DNA of 64,000 nt from VRUE01 sp963753585 (GCA_963753585.1 CAVWCU010000001.1:558001-622000), one strand, 5' to 3'. Numbered from the stretch's first letter, positions 45,446 through 54,640 are shown. Program-made: numbers and translations. The notes: a model not told the origin generated them from the letters alone.

Positions 45446-46543
45446 GTGGAGAGACTCCATGAAACTTTCATCCGGCTCTGCGAGATCCGCAGCCCGACGG
45501 GCGAGGAGCGCGAGGTCGCGGACACGATCGCCGCCGAACTGCGCGCGCTCGGGCTCGAGGTGAGCGAGGACGACGCCGCGGGGCCGGCCAAAGCGGGAGC
45601 GGGCAACATCCTCGCCCGCCTGCCGGGGGCGAGTGAGGAGTGGGTGATGTTCTGTGCCCATGTCGACACCGTGCCGCACAAGGGTCAGATCGAGGTGGTC
45701 GAATCCGAGGGCGTATTCCGCAGCGCCGGAGAGACGATCCTCGGGGCCGACAACAAGGCGGCGGTGGCGGTCTTCATGGAGCTGGTTGCGCGTCACGTCG
45801 CCGAGCCGCCGCCGGTCGGGATCGAGCTGGTCCTGACCGTCGCCGAGGAGCAGGGCCTGCGCGGCGCGAAAGCCTTCGACGTCTCGACGCTGCGCTCGAA
45901 GCGCGGTTTCGTCCTCGACCACGCCAGCTCGATCGGCGAGGTGATCGTCACCTCGCCGACCCAGCAGCGTGTGCTGGCGGACTTCCACGGGGTCGAGGCA
46001 CATGCCGGCATCCGGCCCGAGGACGGCAGCAACGCGATCGCCGCCGCTGCCGCCGCGATCTCGCGGATGGAGCTGGGCCGGCTCGACGAGGGGACGACCG
46101 CCAACGTCGGCGTGATCTCGGGTGGGACCTCGGGCAACGTCGTTCCCGGGCACTGCGCGATCGTCGCCGAGGCGCGCAGTCTCGACTCCGGCCGGGCCGC
46201 CGAGGTCGCTGGGTCGCTGAGCGACGCCTGCGCCTGGGGCGCCAGCGAGCACGGCTGCGACGCCGACGTGCGGATCGAAGAGCTCTTCCGCGGCTACCAG
46301 ATCCCGCCCTCCTCGCCGGCGCTGGCCCTGGCCGAGGCGGGGTTGCGGAGTGCCGGGTTCGATCCCGAGCGCACGGCGACCGGTGGCGGCAGCGACGCCA
46401 ACGCGCTGATCTCGAACGGCTTCGACTGCGTTTTGCTCGCCAACGGCACCGAAGCCAACCACACGTCCGACGAGGCTGTGAGCGCGCGCAACCTCGACGC
46501 GATGCTCGAGGTCTGCGAGGGCATCGTCGCGGCGGCGGCCTAG
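45446..46543 (+). CDS. M20 family metallopeptidase (peptidase T-like)
   Basis: 365 aa. Zinc ligands and catalytic residues are visible: H and D in FCAHVDTVPH (about 69-78), D in ILGADNKAAVAV, catalytic EE in TVAEEQGLRG (about 132-141), D in FVLDHAS, and the late H in EANHTSDEA. Dimerisation domain in the middle (FHGVEAHAGIRPEDG). Tripeptide or dipeptide aminopeptidase is likely. Followed after 6 nt by a DUF3866 gene. Confidence 0.88.
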   Translation: MERLHETFIRLCEIRSPTGEEREVADTIAAELRALGLEVSEDDAAGPAKAGAGNILARLPGASEEWVMFCAHVDTVPHKGQIEVVESEGVFRSAGETILGADNKAAVAVFMELVARHVAEPPPVGIELVLTVAEEQGLRGAKAFDVSTLRSKRGFVLDHASSIGEVIVTSPTQQRVLADFHGVEAHAGIRPEDGSNAIAAAAAAISRMELGRLDEGTTANVGVISGGTSGNVVPGHCAIVAEARSLDSGRAAEVAGSLSDACAWGASEHGCDADVRIEELFRGYQIPPSSPALALAEAGLRSAGFDPERTATGGGSDANALISNGFDCVLLANGTEANHTSDEAVSARNLDAMLEVCEGIVAAAA

Positions 46544-46549
46544 AGGCTT

Positions 46550-47623
46550 GTGAGCGGCCGGCTGAAGCTGCGCCGCGGCGTCGTCGTCGGCGAGGAGCCG
46601 CTGGTGGTCGAGGTCGACGGCGAGCGCCGGACGGCCTGGGCCGACACGGCCCTGCTCGGTGAGATGCGCGAGGGCGATGAGGTTGTCGTCAACGTCGAGG
46701 CCCTGGACCTGGGTCTCGGCTCGGGTGGCTTCGACGTCGTCCACGTCAACCTGACCCGCGGCCTGCAGGGAGGGGCCCCGGGGTCCGAGCACGTGATGAA
46801 GCTGAACTACAGCTCGCTCCAGCACGCGGTCGACCCAGTCGAGCTTCCGATACGTCTTTTGGATGCTGACGGTGCAAAAGGCGCACCGGAACGCAGTGTG
46901 GCGACGATGCCGGTGCTGGTCCTGCCACTGCACGGGCATCTGGCGCCGGCGGCCTGGGCGGCGGCTCAGGAGGCTCCGGGGCTGAAGGTGGGCTACGTGC
47001 AGACAGGGGGAGGGGCGCTGCCGGGCTCGCTCAGCCGCGACGTCGCCGAGCTGCGCGAGCGCGATCTGCTCTGCGGTCACGTCACCGCTGCTCCCGCATA
47101 CGGAGGCGAGCACGAGGCGCTCTCGGTCGCGGGCGCGCTCGATGCCACAGCCCAGTCCCTCGGCTGGGACGCGGCGATCGCAGGACCGGGGCCGGGCATC
47201 ATCGGTTCCGACACACGCCTCGGCCACGGCGGGATCGCAGCCCTCGACACCGCCCACGCCTCCCTCGCCCTCGGCCTTCCGACCCTCCTCTCGCCCCGCC
47301 TCTCCAACGCCGATCTCCGCGAGCGCCACAAACCGGTGAGCCACCACACCCTCACCGTCCTGCAGATGCTCCTAGGCCCCGTAGAGATCCCCGTCCCTGC
47401 CAGCGACCCAGTCCCAATCGCAATCCTCGCCACCGCCGCAGGCTGGCGCCACCGCCTCACAGAGGCGCAAGCAGACCTCCCGGGCTACACCAGCTCAGAC
47501 CTCCCAGCCCAAACGATGGGCCGCACCATCGCCGAGGACCCTCTCTTCTTTGCCGCGGCCCTGGCATCAGGCACCGCCCTAGCCGCAGCTCCCGCGGGTG
47601 GTGGCTTGCGCCACAAGGGTTGA
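46550..47623 (+). CDS. DUF3866 family protein
   Basis: 357 aa, cytosolic. Recognised as DUF3866 from HVMKLNYSSLQHAVDPVE (about 83-100), the VLPLHGHLAPAAWAA segment and the glycine-rich GPGPGIIGSDTRLGHGGI stretch. Function unknown; I know the family from actinobacteria, usually close to xerD and the NUDIX gene. GTG start. Codons in the last 110 residues are slightly less GC-biased than in the rest. Confidence 0.85.
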   Translation: MSGRLKLRRGVVVGEEPLVVEVDGERRTAWADTALLGEMREGDEVVVNVEALDLGLGSGGFDVVHVNLTRGLQGGAPGSEHVMKLNYSSLQHAVDPVELPIRLLDADGAKGAPERSVATMPVLVLPLHGHLAPAAWAAAQEAPGLKVGYVQTGGGALPGSLSRDVAELRERDLLCGHVTAAPAYGGEHEALSVAGALDATAQSLGWDAAIAGPGPGIIGSDTRLGHGGIAALDTAHASLALGLPTLLSPRLSNADLRERHKPVSHHTLTVLQMLLGPVEIPVPASDPVPIAILATAAGWRHRLTEAQADLPGYTSSDLPAQTMGRTIAEDPLFFAAALASGTALAAAPAGGGLRHKG

Positions 47624-47648
47624 AGCTCGGCGGGGAGAACCTCCCGCC

Positions 47649-48590
47649 ATGGTCGTCGCCGATCCACCGCGCACCGAGTCCCGCTTCGAGGGCCTCGTCC
47701 TCGATTTCCTCTCTTATCTGGAGCTCGAGCGCGGCCTCTCGCGCAACACGCTGGACGCCTACCGCACCGACCTTCATCAGTACGGCGAGTTCCTCGCCGC
47801 CCGCGACATCGATGCCCTCGCCGCGGGGCCGGCGGACATCAGCGAGTTCCTTGCCGGGCTGGCGACAGGGGAAAGGCGTCCCGCCTGCTCCTCGGCGACT
47901 GTGCACCGCAAGGCTGCCTGCCTACGCTCTTTCTACAAGCAACTGCGCCGCGACGAGCTGATCGGCGACGACCCGACCGCGGCCCTGAGCGCCCCACGGC
48001 GGGCGAAGAAGCTCCCCCAGGTTCTCAACTACGCCGAGGTTCAGAAGCTGCTCGCCGCCCCGGAGGGCAATGCGCCCGCGGCACTGCGCGACAGGGCGCT
48101 GCTGGAGGTGATGTACGCCTGCGGGCTGCGCGCCTCGGAGACCATCGGGCTGGAGCTCGGTGACATAGATCTGCACGAGGGGTTCCTGCGCGCTCGTGGC
48201 AAGGGCAGCAAGGAACGCCTGGTCCCCCTCGGCCGCAAGGCGATCGCGGCGATCTCCGCCTACCTGAGAGGCGGGCGTCCGAAGCTGATCGGCGAGCGCC
48301 ACGAGGTGAAGCTCTTCGTCAACTTCCGCGGCGGTCCGCTCAGCCGCCAGGGCCTCTACAAGATCGTCCAGCGCAACGCCCGCGCTGCCGGCCTGGCGGG
48401 TCAGATGAGCCCGCATACGCTGCGCCACAGCTTCGCCACCCACCTGCTGGCGGGCGGCTGCGACCTGCGTGCCGTCCAGGAGATGCTCGGCCACGCCGAC
48501 ATCGCCACGACCCAGATGTACACCCACCTCTCCGGCGAGCACCTCAAGGACGCCTACTTCAAGGCCCACCCCCGCGCCACCGCCACCTGA
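47649..48590 (+). CDS. xerD: tyrosine recombinase XerD
   Basis: 313 aa. N-terminal core-binding SAM-like domain (about 10-105) and catalytic domain with R in CGLRASETIGL, K in GKGSKERLVPLG, HxxR in SPHTLRHSFATHLL, H in MLGHADIATT and the nucleophile Y in QMYTHLS (about residue 294). Resolves chromosome dimers at dif with XerC. The ATG at 47649 has GGGGAG upstream inside a small hairpin (GGCGGG...CCCGCC) that abuts the start. Confidence 0.92.
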   Translation: MVVADPPRTESRFEGLVLDFLSYLELERGLSRNTLDAYRTDLHQYGEFLAARDIDALAAGPADISEFLAGLATGERRPACSSATVHRKAACLRSFYKQLRRDELIGDDPTAALSAPRRAKKLPQVLNYAEVQKLLAAPEGNAPAALRDRALLEVMYACGLRASETIGLELGDIDLHEGFLRARGKGSKERLVPLGRKAIAAISAYLRGGRPKLIGERHEVKLFVNFRGGPLSRQGLYKIVQRNARAAGLAGQMSPHTLRHSFATHLLAGGCDLRAVQEMLGHADIATTQMYTHLSGEHLKDAYFKAHPRATAT

Positions 48591-48610
48591 TCTGACCCCC
48601 CATCTCCGCT

Positions 48611-48652
48611 GACTTCGTCTTTTTGTCCTATAGCGCCCATAAAGACGAAGTC
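48611..48652. terminator. strong hairpin between xerD and mutM
   Basis: Perfect 12-bp stem GACTTCGTCTTT (48611-48622) / AAAGACGAAGTC (48641-48652) with an 18-nt loop. The T tract lies inside the stem and loop edge rather than after the stem, so it is not a textbook terminator, but its place after xerD fits one. Confidence 0.45.
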
Positions 48653-48661
48653 ACCGTCGTG

Positions 48662-48667
48662 TAGAAC
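48662..48667 (+). promoter_or_regulatory. -10-like box, leaderless type
   Basis: TAGAAC ends 6 nt before the ATG of mutM at 48674. Confidence 0.3.
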
Positions 48668-48673
48668 TGGCGG

Positions 48674-49588
48674 ATGCCCGAGCTGCCGGAGGTGGAGACC
48701 GTTTGCCGGCAGCTCGATCCGGAGCTGGCGGGGAGTGAGATCGAGGCGCTGGAGGTGCTCGACGCTCGCTGGTGCCGACCCGTTCCGCCGGCAGAGCTGG
48801 AGCGCGCGATCGCGGGGGCGACGATCGAGGGGCTTGGCCGGCGCGGCAAGTACCTGCTGCTGGGACTCAACGGGGCCCGGACGCTGGTCATGCACCTGCG
48901 GATGACCGGCAACCTGGTCCTGGTCGAGGGGGAAAATAAGCTCGATCCCTCTGAGGGTATGCGTCTCTACGAGGGTGAGCGCTCGGTCTCTGAGCGCCAC
49001 CTGCGGGCCCGTTTCCGGCTCGGCGACGGGCGTGAGCTCTGGTTCACCGACCCGCGCCGCTTCGGCGAGGCCTTCCTGATCGACGACGCCGACCTCGACC
49101 AGCGCTTCGCCCGCCTCGGGGTCGAGCCGCTCTCTGGCGACTTCACACCCGAGGCCCTGGGAGAGATGGCGGCCGGTCGCACGGCACCCTTGAAGTCCTT
49201 CCTGCTCGACCAGTCCGGCGTCGCCGGGGTCGGCAACATCTACGCCGACGAGGCCCTCTTCCGGGCACGTCTGCACCCACTCTCGCCGGCCGGCTCGATG
49301 AAACCCGAGCACCTGGAGGCGCTGCACGATGCGGTCGTCGCTGCGCTGGAAGCCGGGATTGACGGCGGCGGCGCCTCGATCGACGATTACCGCGACGGTC
49401 GCGGCGAGAAGGGCACGATGCAGGACGAGTTCCTCGTCCACACCCGTGAGGGCCGGCCCTGTCCGCGCTGCGAGAGCCCGATCGTGCGCATCGTCGTCTC
49501 CGGCCGCTCGACCTACTACTGCCCGAGCTGCCAGGTCAGGCTGCGCCGGAAACCGCGGAGGCGCCGTCCGGCCCGTCGTTCACCGTAG
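48674..49588 (+). CDS. mutM: formamidopyrimidine-DNA glycosylase (Fpg/MutM)
   Basis: 304 aa. Begins MPELPEVETV, giving the N-terminal proline nucleophile and the E catalytic residue. The beta-hairpin lysine region is GRRGKYLLLGL (about 55-65). The helix-two-turn-helix is GVAGVGNIYADEALFRA. The C-terminal zinc finger is present with CPRC and CPSC. Removes 8-oxoguanine from DNA. A basic C-terminal tail (RKPRRRRPARR) extends beyond the finger. Followed after 7 nt by recO. Confidence 0.95.
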   Translation: MPELPEVETVCRQLDPELAGSEIEALEVLDARWCRPVPPAELERAIAGATIEGLGRRGKYLLLGLNGARTLVMHLRMTGNLVLVEGENKLDPSEGMRLYEGERSVSERHLRARFRLGDGRELWFTDPRRFGEAFLIDDADLDQRFARLGVEPLSGDFTPEALGEMAAGRTAPLKSFLLDQSGVAGVGNIYADEALFRARLHPLSPAGSMKPEHLEALHDAVVAALEAGIDGGGASIDDYRDGRGEKGTMQDEFLVHTREGRPCPRCESPIVRIVVSGRSTYYCPSCQVRLRRKPRRRRPARRSP

Positions 49589-49595
49589 ACCGGCT

Positions 49596-50321
49596 ATGGC
49601 CGGAACGACGCTGAAGACAGAGGCGGTGGTGCTGCGCAGCATCCGCTACGGGGAGGCCGATCGCATCCTCCACCTCTACTCGAAGACGCGGGGCAGGATC
49701 GGCGCGATCGCCAAGGGTGCGCGGAAGCCGAAGTCGCGCTTCGGCGGTCGCCTGGAGCCGTTCTTCCGCCTCGACCTGATCCTGCACGAAGGGCGCGGGG
49801 AGCTACTCACCGTGACCAGCGCCTCCACCGCCGACGGCTACCCCCGGCTGCGCGCCTCCGGCGCGGCCCTGAACGCGGGTGCCCGCGCCTGCGACGCTGT
49901 GCTGCGGCTGCTCGACTCGGCCGAGCCCAACCCGCCCGCCTACAACCTTCTCTGCCGCTACCTGGCGCTGCTCGACGACCCCGCGGCCGAGCGGGCGAGC
50001 ACGCTGGAGACGGCGCTTTCCTTCCGCCTCAAGCTGGCGCTCGCGGCCGGCTTCGCGCCCGAGCTCGCCTCCTGTACGCGCTGCGGCGAGGCTGAGCACC
50101 TCAGCGGCTTCTCCGGCGCGGCCGGGGGCGTCGTCTGCGCGAGCTGCGAAGCGGGCGCTTTCCCACTCTCAGAGGAAGCACACCGATTCATGGTCGAGGC
50201 GATCGGCAGCCCGCTGGCCGAGGCGCCGGCCGCCGAGGAGCTGGCGCTGCGCCAGGTCGAGCGGGCTGTCGGCGAGACCCTCGAGCACCATGCGCATGTG
50301 CAGCTCCGTTCGGCAGCTTGA
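49596..50321 (+). CDS. recO: DNA repair protein RecO
   Basis: 241 aa. N-terminal OB fold (TEAVVLRSIRYGEADRILHLYSKTRGRIGAIAKGARKP-type sequence, residues 8-45), helical middle, and a zinc site with C pairs in ASCTRCGEAE and VVCASCEAG (about 157-188). Mediates RecA loading with RecR. The ATG at 49596 gives the family N-terminus. Its stop codon touches a large palindrome. Confidence 0.92.
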   Translation: MAGTTLKTEAVVLRSIRYGEADRILHLYSKTRGRIGAIAKGARKPKSRFGGRLEPFFRLDLILHEGRGELLTVTSASTADGYPRLRASGAALNAGARACDAVLRLLDSAEPNPPAYNLLCRYLALLDDPAAERASTLETALSFRLKLALAAGFAPELASCTRCGEAEHLSGFSGAAGGVVCASCEAGAFPLSEEAHRFMVEAIGSPLAEAPAAEELALRQVERAVGETLEHHAHVQLRSAA

Positions 50322-50433
50322 GGGCCTTGCCCGGCAGGGGTTCCACTTAACTTTTTCGAGGGGCGTGATTGCTGTGTCCGGATGGCACTCGCGAAAAAGT
50401 ACAAGACGTTCCACCCCTGCCGGGCAAGGCCCT
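50321..50433. repeat. 113-bp two-tier palindromic element between recO and dgt
   Basis: Outer arms 50321-50341 and 50413-50433 are perfectly complementary over 21 bp (AGGGCCTTGCCCGGCAGGGG plus one pair). Inside them ACTTTTTCG (50350-50358) pairs with CGAAAAAGT (50392-50400), leaving a 33-nt central loop. The left arm begins on the last base of the recO stop codon and the right arm ends one base before the dgt -10 box. It could act as a bidirectional terminator, or be a non-autonomous mobile repeat. Confidence 0.8.
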
Positions 50434-50439
50434 TAGGAT
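50434..50439 (+). promoter_or_regulatory. -10 box, leaderless type
   Basis: TAGGAT directly follows the palindrome and ends 6 nt before the GTG at 50446. This favours 50446 over the in-frame ATG at 50458. Confidence 0.4.
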
Positions 50440-50445
50440 CGAAGG

Positions 50446-51456
50446 GTGGACGCAACGATGACGTTTGAGGATCGGGTTCGCGCCTGGGAGGCTGAGTTCC
50501 TTGACGATGGGGCGACGCGGTCCTACCCGGCGCGCCGTGCGGTGGAGGAGGCCGACAGCCCGGTCCGCACGCCGTTTCAGCGTGACCGCGACCGCATCGT
50601 CCACTCCAAGTCCTTCCGCCGCCTCAAGCACAAGACCCAGGTCTTCGTCGCGCCCGAGGGCGACCACTACCGCACCCGGCTCACGCACACGCTGGAGGCC
50701 TGCGGGATCGCCCGCACGGTGGCCCGTGCGCTCGGCCTCAACGAGGACCTGACCGAGGCGATCGGGCTCGGCCACGACCTCGGCCACCCGCCCTTCGGCC
50801 ACGCCGGCGAGGAGGCCCTCGACGCGGCGCTGCGCGAGCGCTGCGGCGCCGGCTTCAAGCACAACGAGCACTCCCTGCGCGTGGTCGAGGTGCTGGAGCG
50901 CGACGGGCGCGGCCTCAACCTGACCGAGCAGGTGCGCGACGGCATCCTCAACCACACCGGCTCGCGCAAGCCGGCGACGCTGGAGGGACGGATCGTCAAG
51001 CTCGTCGACCGCGTCGCCTACATCAACCACGACATCGACGACGCCCTGCGGGCCGGGATCCTGCGCACCGAGGACCTTCCCGCGACGGAGATAGAGCTGC
51101 TCGGCGAGACCGGCTCGGCGCGGATCGACACCCTCGTCCGCGACATCGTCGAGCGCTCGCAGGCAGCGGGGGACATCGTCCAGAGCGAAGAGATCGGCGG
51201 CGCGATGCTGCGCCTGCGCAAGTTCATGTTCGACCGCGTCTACCTCGGGCCGCTGGCGCGCAGCGAGCACGACCGGGTGCACCGGGTGATGCAGGTCCTC
51301 TTCGACCACTACATGGAGAGCCCGGACGAGGCGCCCTCGCCCGCGCAGGACGCAAGCGACTGCCAGCGCGTCGCCGACTACCTGGCCGGGATGACCGACC
51401 GCTACTGCATCGCCAAGTTCACGCAGTTGACGATCCCCGAGGAGGCAAGGTTCTGA
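50446..51456 (+). CDS. dgt: deoxyguanosinetriphosphate triphosphohydrolase-like protein
   Basis: 336 aa HD-domain dNTPase. HD motif residues are in THTLEACGIART (H) and GLGHDLGHPPFGHAGEEAL (HD), with a later D in LVDRVAYINHDIDD. The opening RTPFQRDRDRIVHSKSFRRLKHKTQVF is characteristic of the dGTPase family. Hydrolyses dNTPs to nucleoside and triphosphate. The dgt-dnaG order is common in actinobacteria. Confidence 0.93.
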   Translation: MDATMTFEDRVRAWEAEFLDDGATRSYPARRAVEEADSPVRTPFQRDRDRIVHSKSFRRLKHKTQVFVAPEGDHYRTRLTHTLEACGIARTVARALGLNEDLTEAIGLGHDLGHPPFGHAGEEALDAALRERCGAGFKHNEHSLRVVEVLERDGRGLNLTEQVRDGILNHTGSRKPATLEGRIVKLVDRVAYINHDIDDALRAGILRTEDLPATEIELLGETGSARIDTLVRDIVERSQAAGDIVQSEEIGGAMLRLRKFMFDRVYLGPLARSEHDRVHRVMQVLFDHYMESPDEAPSPAQDASDCQRVADYLAGMTDRYCIAKFTQLTIPEEARF

Positions 51457-51472
51457 GCGGGCAGCGGGGCGC

Positions 51473-51478
51473 TACGGT
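51473..51478 (+). promoter_or_regulatory. -10 box, leaderless type
   Basis: TACGGT ends 6 nt before the GTG of dnaG at 51485. Confidence 0.4.
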
Positions 51479-51484
51479 GGCTAT

Positions 51485-53260
51485 GTGGCGCTGATATCGA
51501 CCGAGAGCCTGGAGCGGGTCAAGCAGGCGGTTGACATCGTCGAGGTGATCTCGGCGCACACCGACCTGCGCCGCCAGGGCACACGCTGGGTCGGCCTCTG
51601 CCCCTTCCACGAGGAGCGCACGCCCTCGTTCTCGGTCGACGCGCAGGAAAAGCTCTACCACTGCTTTGGCTGCGGGGTCGGCGGCGACACGATCAAGTTC
51701 GTCGAGGAGAAGGAGGGGCTGGGCTTCGCCGAGGCGGTAGAGCTGCTTGCCGACCGCTACGGGGTCGAGCTGGAGCGCGAGAAGGAGGACCCGCGGGCGG
51801 AGGCCAAGCGCCAGCAGCGGCGCCGGCTGAGCGAGCTGCTCGACCGCACCGCCTCCTTCTACGCTGCCTATCTCTGGGATTCCGACGAGGCGGGCAAGGC
51901 GCGCGAGTACCTGGCGCAGCGCGGCCTCGGCGAGGAGGTGCTGCGCGCCTTCGACGTCGGCTACGCGCCGAGCGCCTGGGACAAAGTGCTCCTACGCGGC
52001 CAGCGGGCGGGGTTCAAGGTCGAGGAGCTGCGCGGGGTTGGGCTGGTCCAGCGCGGGCGGGGCGGGGGAGAGTACGACCGCTTTCGCTCGCGGATCATGT
52101 TCCCGATCCGCGACCGCCGCGGCCGCACGCTCGGCTTCGGCGGCAGGGCGATGCGCTCCGACCAGGGGGCGAAGTACGTCAACACGGCCGAGACCGACTT
52201 CTTCCACAAGAGCACGATGCTCTACGGCATCGACCTGGCCAAGGCCGCGATCGCGAAGGCCGGGCGGGCGGTCGTGGTCGAGGGGTACACCGACGTCCTC
52301 GCCCTGTACCAGGCGGGGATCGAGGAGGCCGTCGGTGTGATGGGCACGGCGATCACCGAGGAGCAGGTGGCCTCGCTCTCGGGGATGGTCGACGAGGTCG
52401 TGCTGGCTCTCGACGCCGACGCCGCCGGGCAGGAGGCGATGCTGCGGGCACAGCGGGTGGCGGCCGGCCGCAAGATGCGGCTTCGCGTGGCGGCGATGCC
52501 GGCCGGCGAGGACCCGGCGGAGATGATGGCTGCCGAAGGCGGGGCCGAGCGCTTCCGGGCGCTCCTCGACGGCGCGGTCGAGCTCACCGCGTTCCAGGTC
52601 GGCCTCGTCCTCGATCGCACGGATACGGCCTCGCCCGCCGAGCGCGACGGGGCACTGGGTGAAGTCGCGCCGATCCTGGCCGGGCTGGGGGAGAGCGCCA
52701 GCCGCGACGACCTGGTGCGGCAGGTGGCCGAGCGCCTCGACCTGGAGCCGGCGATGGTGATGGGGCGGGTGGTTGCCGCGCAGCCGACCACGGGCGGGCC
52801 CGGAGAGACGCCAACGCGCGGCGCCGCGACGCCGGCACCGAGGCGGACCGCCGAGCTGACCTCGCGCGAGCGCCGCGAGCGTGCCCTGCTGGCGATGTGC
52901 ATCGCCCGGCCGGCCGAGGGCAGGGAGTACCTGGCCCGCCTCGGCGATCAGCACCTCTCGCCGATGGGAATGCGCGCCCTGACCTGGCTGCGCGAGCACC
53001 CCGAGGACCCTGCCTCCAACCTTCCCCACGACGATTCCGAGCTCGCCGGCCTGATCGCCGAGCTGGTCATCCTCGCCCACGACGAGCCCGCTTCCCCGGA
53101 AGCGATGGAGCTCAACTACCTCCTCCTGGAGCAGCGCCGCATCGAGGCCGAGATCGCCGCCGCCGGCGAGCGCGACGACTACGAGCGCCGCGCCGCCCTC
53201 AGCCGCGACCGCGCCGCCCTGGTCGAGCGCATCGCCCGCACCGAGCGGGTCAGGCCCTAA
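51485..53260 (+). CDS. dnaG: DNA primase DnaG
   Basis: 591 aa. N-terminal CHC2 zinc finger (CPFHEERTPSFSV...YHCFGCGVGGD, about 38-68), RNA-polymerase-like catalytic core, and TOPRIM residues in VVVEGYTDVLALYQAG (about 262-277) and LALDADAAGQEA (about 309-320). A low-complexity linker near 430-460 precedes the helicase-binding C-terminal domain. GTG start. Followed by tRNA-Asn. Confidence 0.96.
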   Translation: MALISTESLERVKQAVDIVEVISAHTDLRRQGTRWVGLCPFHEERTPSFSVDAQEKLYHCFGCGVGGDTIKFVEEKEGLGFAEAVELLADRYGVELEREKEDPRAEAKRQQRRRLSELLDRTASFYAAYLWDSDEAGKAREYLAQRGLGEEVLRAFDVGYAPSAWDKVLLRGQRAGFKVEELRGVGLVQRGRGGGEYDRFRSRIMFPIRDRRGRTLGFGGRAMRSDQGAKYVNTAETDFFHKSTMLYGIDLAKAAIAKAGRAVVVEGYTDVLALYQAGIEEAVGVMGTAITEEQVASLSGMVDEVVLALDADAAGQEAMLRAQRVAAGRKMRLRVAAMPAGEDPAEMMAAEGGAERFRALLDGAVELTAFQVGLVLDRTDTASPAERDGALGEVAPILAGLGESASRDDLVRQVAERLDLEPAMVMGRVVAAQPTTGGPGETPTRGAATPAPRRTAELTSRERRERALLAMCIARPAEGREYLARLGDQHLSPMGMRALTWLREHPEDPASNLPHDDSELAGLIAELVILAHDEPASPEAMELNYLLLEQRRIEAEIAAAGERDDYERRAALSRDRAALVERIARTERVRP

Positions 53261-53282
53261 TCGGTAAATTCCTCCAGGTCGT

Positions 53283-53355
53283 TCCGGGGTAGCTCAATCG
53301 GTAGAGCACTCGGCTGTTAACCGAGTTGTTGTGGGTTCGAGTCCCACCCCCGGAG
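53283..53355 (+). tRNA. tRNA-Asn (GTT)
   Basis: Complete cloverleaf. Acceptor TCCGGGG/CCCCGGA with discriminator G; anticodon stem CTCGG/CCGAG around CTGTTAA, anticodon GTT; T arm GTGGG-TTCGAGT-CCCAC. CCA not encoded. Lies 22 nt after dnaG. Confidence 0.96.
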
Positions 53356-53368
53356 CTTAAGGAGCGTC

Positions 53369-54562
53369 CTAGGCCGTTGCCCGGCTGAGCGCCAGCTGCT
53401 CGACCAGCTCGGCGCCGCGCGTGGCGCCATCGTTCACTGCGGCCCAGGCGGCAAGCTCGGCCGCCCGTTCGGCGAAGGAGCGGTCCTCCAGCAAGCGCCG
53501 GGTGGCCCAGCGCAGTGGGGCGGGGCGGCAGAGGCGCCAGGGGAGGGAGAGGCCGCACCCGGCCCAGGAGATCCGCATCGCGGTCTCGCTCATGTCGCCG
53601 ATGATCGGGCAGATCAGGACGGGCGTGCCTGCACAGAGGGCGCGGGCCACGGTGCCGTGGCCGCCGTGGGAGACGACCAGCGAGGCGGCGGGCATCAGCT
53701 GGCTGTAGCTGAGCCAGTCGACCAGGACCGCGTTGGCGGGGACTTCGATCGGGCGCTGGGGGACGACACGGTTGGTCGTCGCCACCACCCGCACCGGCTC
53801 CTCGGCCAGCGCCGCGAGAGCCGTGCGGACGAGGTGGTTCTCGGAATCGTGGGCAGTGCTCGGGGCGACCAGGACCAGCGGCTCGTCCCCGGGCGGCAGC
53901 TCGATCTCGGGGTGGGGGATCTCGAAGGTCATCGGCCCGGTGATCTCCACCCCCGCCGGCCAGCCCCGCGGGTACTCCAGATGAGGGAAGGTCCCGACCA
54001 GCGCCAGGTCGGGGCTAATGCCGCCGTGGAAGCGGTCCACCGGGGGCAGGTCGAGCCTCTCCCGCTGGCGGTTGAGGTCGTTGCGGCCCTGCTCCAGGCC
54101 GATGTTCAGCGCTCGCTGTCCGGTCCGCCAGATGGCTCGCCCGACCGGGGTGCGCGGTGGTTGCAGCCCGACGGCGAAGAACGGCAATCCCGGCTCCACG
54201 ACTGGGTAGATGTGCGGGATCAGGGTCGCCAACGGCACGCCCGCCTTCTCGGCCGCCAGCGTCGGCGCCAGGGTGAGGATGTCGCTTACGACCGCGTGCG
54301 GGCGTGTCTCCTCGAGCAGTGGCAGCAGCGCCTTGGCCGCTTCGGCCGCGTGGGCGCCCTCGGGCGAGTCGGGGTCCGGCGGGGGGAACATGCGGTATTC
54401 CTCGGCCGCAGCAAAGCCGAGCCCGGCGCCTTCGACCGCCTCGCGACGCTCCTCCCAGGTCTCGATCGTCACCTCGTGGCCGCGCCCGCACAGCGCCCGC
54501 CCCAGCGAGATCGCCGGGAAGACGTGGCCTGGGTCGCCGAAGGCGGCTACGAGAAATCGCAT
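53369..54562 (-). CDS. UGT/MGT-like glycosyltransferase (GT1 family)
   Basis: 397 aa, GT-B fold. N-terminal acceptor domain opens FLVAAFGDPGHVFPAISLGRAL, the usual GHxxPxxxLA pattern. The C-terminal nucleotide-sugar site is VVSHGGHGTVARALCAGTPVLICP (about 307-330). Such enzymes decorate small molecules such as macrolides or glycolipids; the acceptor is unknown. ATG at 54562 chosen since the preceding residues are not family-like. Convergent with dnaG and its tRNA, and upstream of it lies a repeat family 2 copy. Confidence 0.85.
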   Translation of the reverse strand: MRFLVAAFGDPGHVFPAISLGRALCGRGHEVTIETWEERREAVEGAGLGFAAAEEYRMFPPPDPDSPEGAHAAEAAKALLPLLEETRPHAVVSDILTLAPTLAAEKAGVPLATLIPHIYPVVEPGLPFFAVGLQPPRTPVGRAIWRTGQRALNIGLEQGRNDLNRQRERLDLPPVDRFHGGISPDLALVGTFPHLEYPRGWPAGVEITGPMTFEIPHPEIELPPGDEPLVLVAPSTAHDSENHLVRTALAALAEEPVRVVATTNRVVPQRPIEVPANAVLVDWLSYSQLMPAASLVVSHGGHGTVARALCAGTPVLICPIIGDMSETAMRISWAGCGLSLPWRLCRPAPLRWATRRLLEDRSFAERAAELAAWAAVNDGATRGAELVEQLALSRATA

Positions 54563-54587
54563 AGGTGACGGTCCCAGATCGCCGCCA

Positions 54588-54640
54588 TGCGGTGTCCTCG
54601 GTCGTCCGAATAGCGCTGCTATTCGGCCTCCCTGCGTCCT
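54588..54640. repeat. intergenic repeat family 2, copy 2
   Basis: Stem-loop CCGAATAGC (54606-54614), GCT, GCTATTCGG (54618-54626), flanked by GGTGTCCTCGGTC and CTGCGTCCT. This is the reverse complement of the element after pyrG (45353-45410), matching over about 50 bp. Confidence 0.7.

Noticed and set aside
47649..48590. XerD-like recombinase as a phage or island integrase
   Set aside because: Its place in the conserved pyrG-xerD block and its length and motifs fit the housekeeping chromosome-dimer resolvase.
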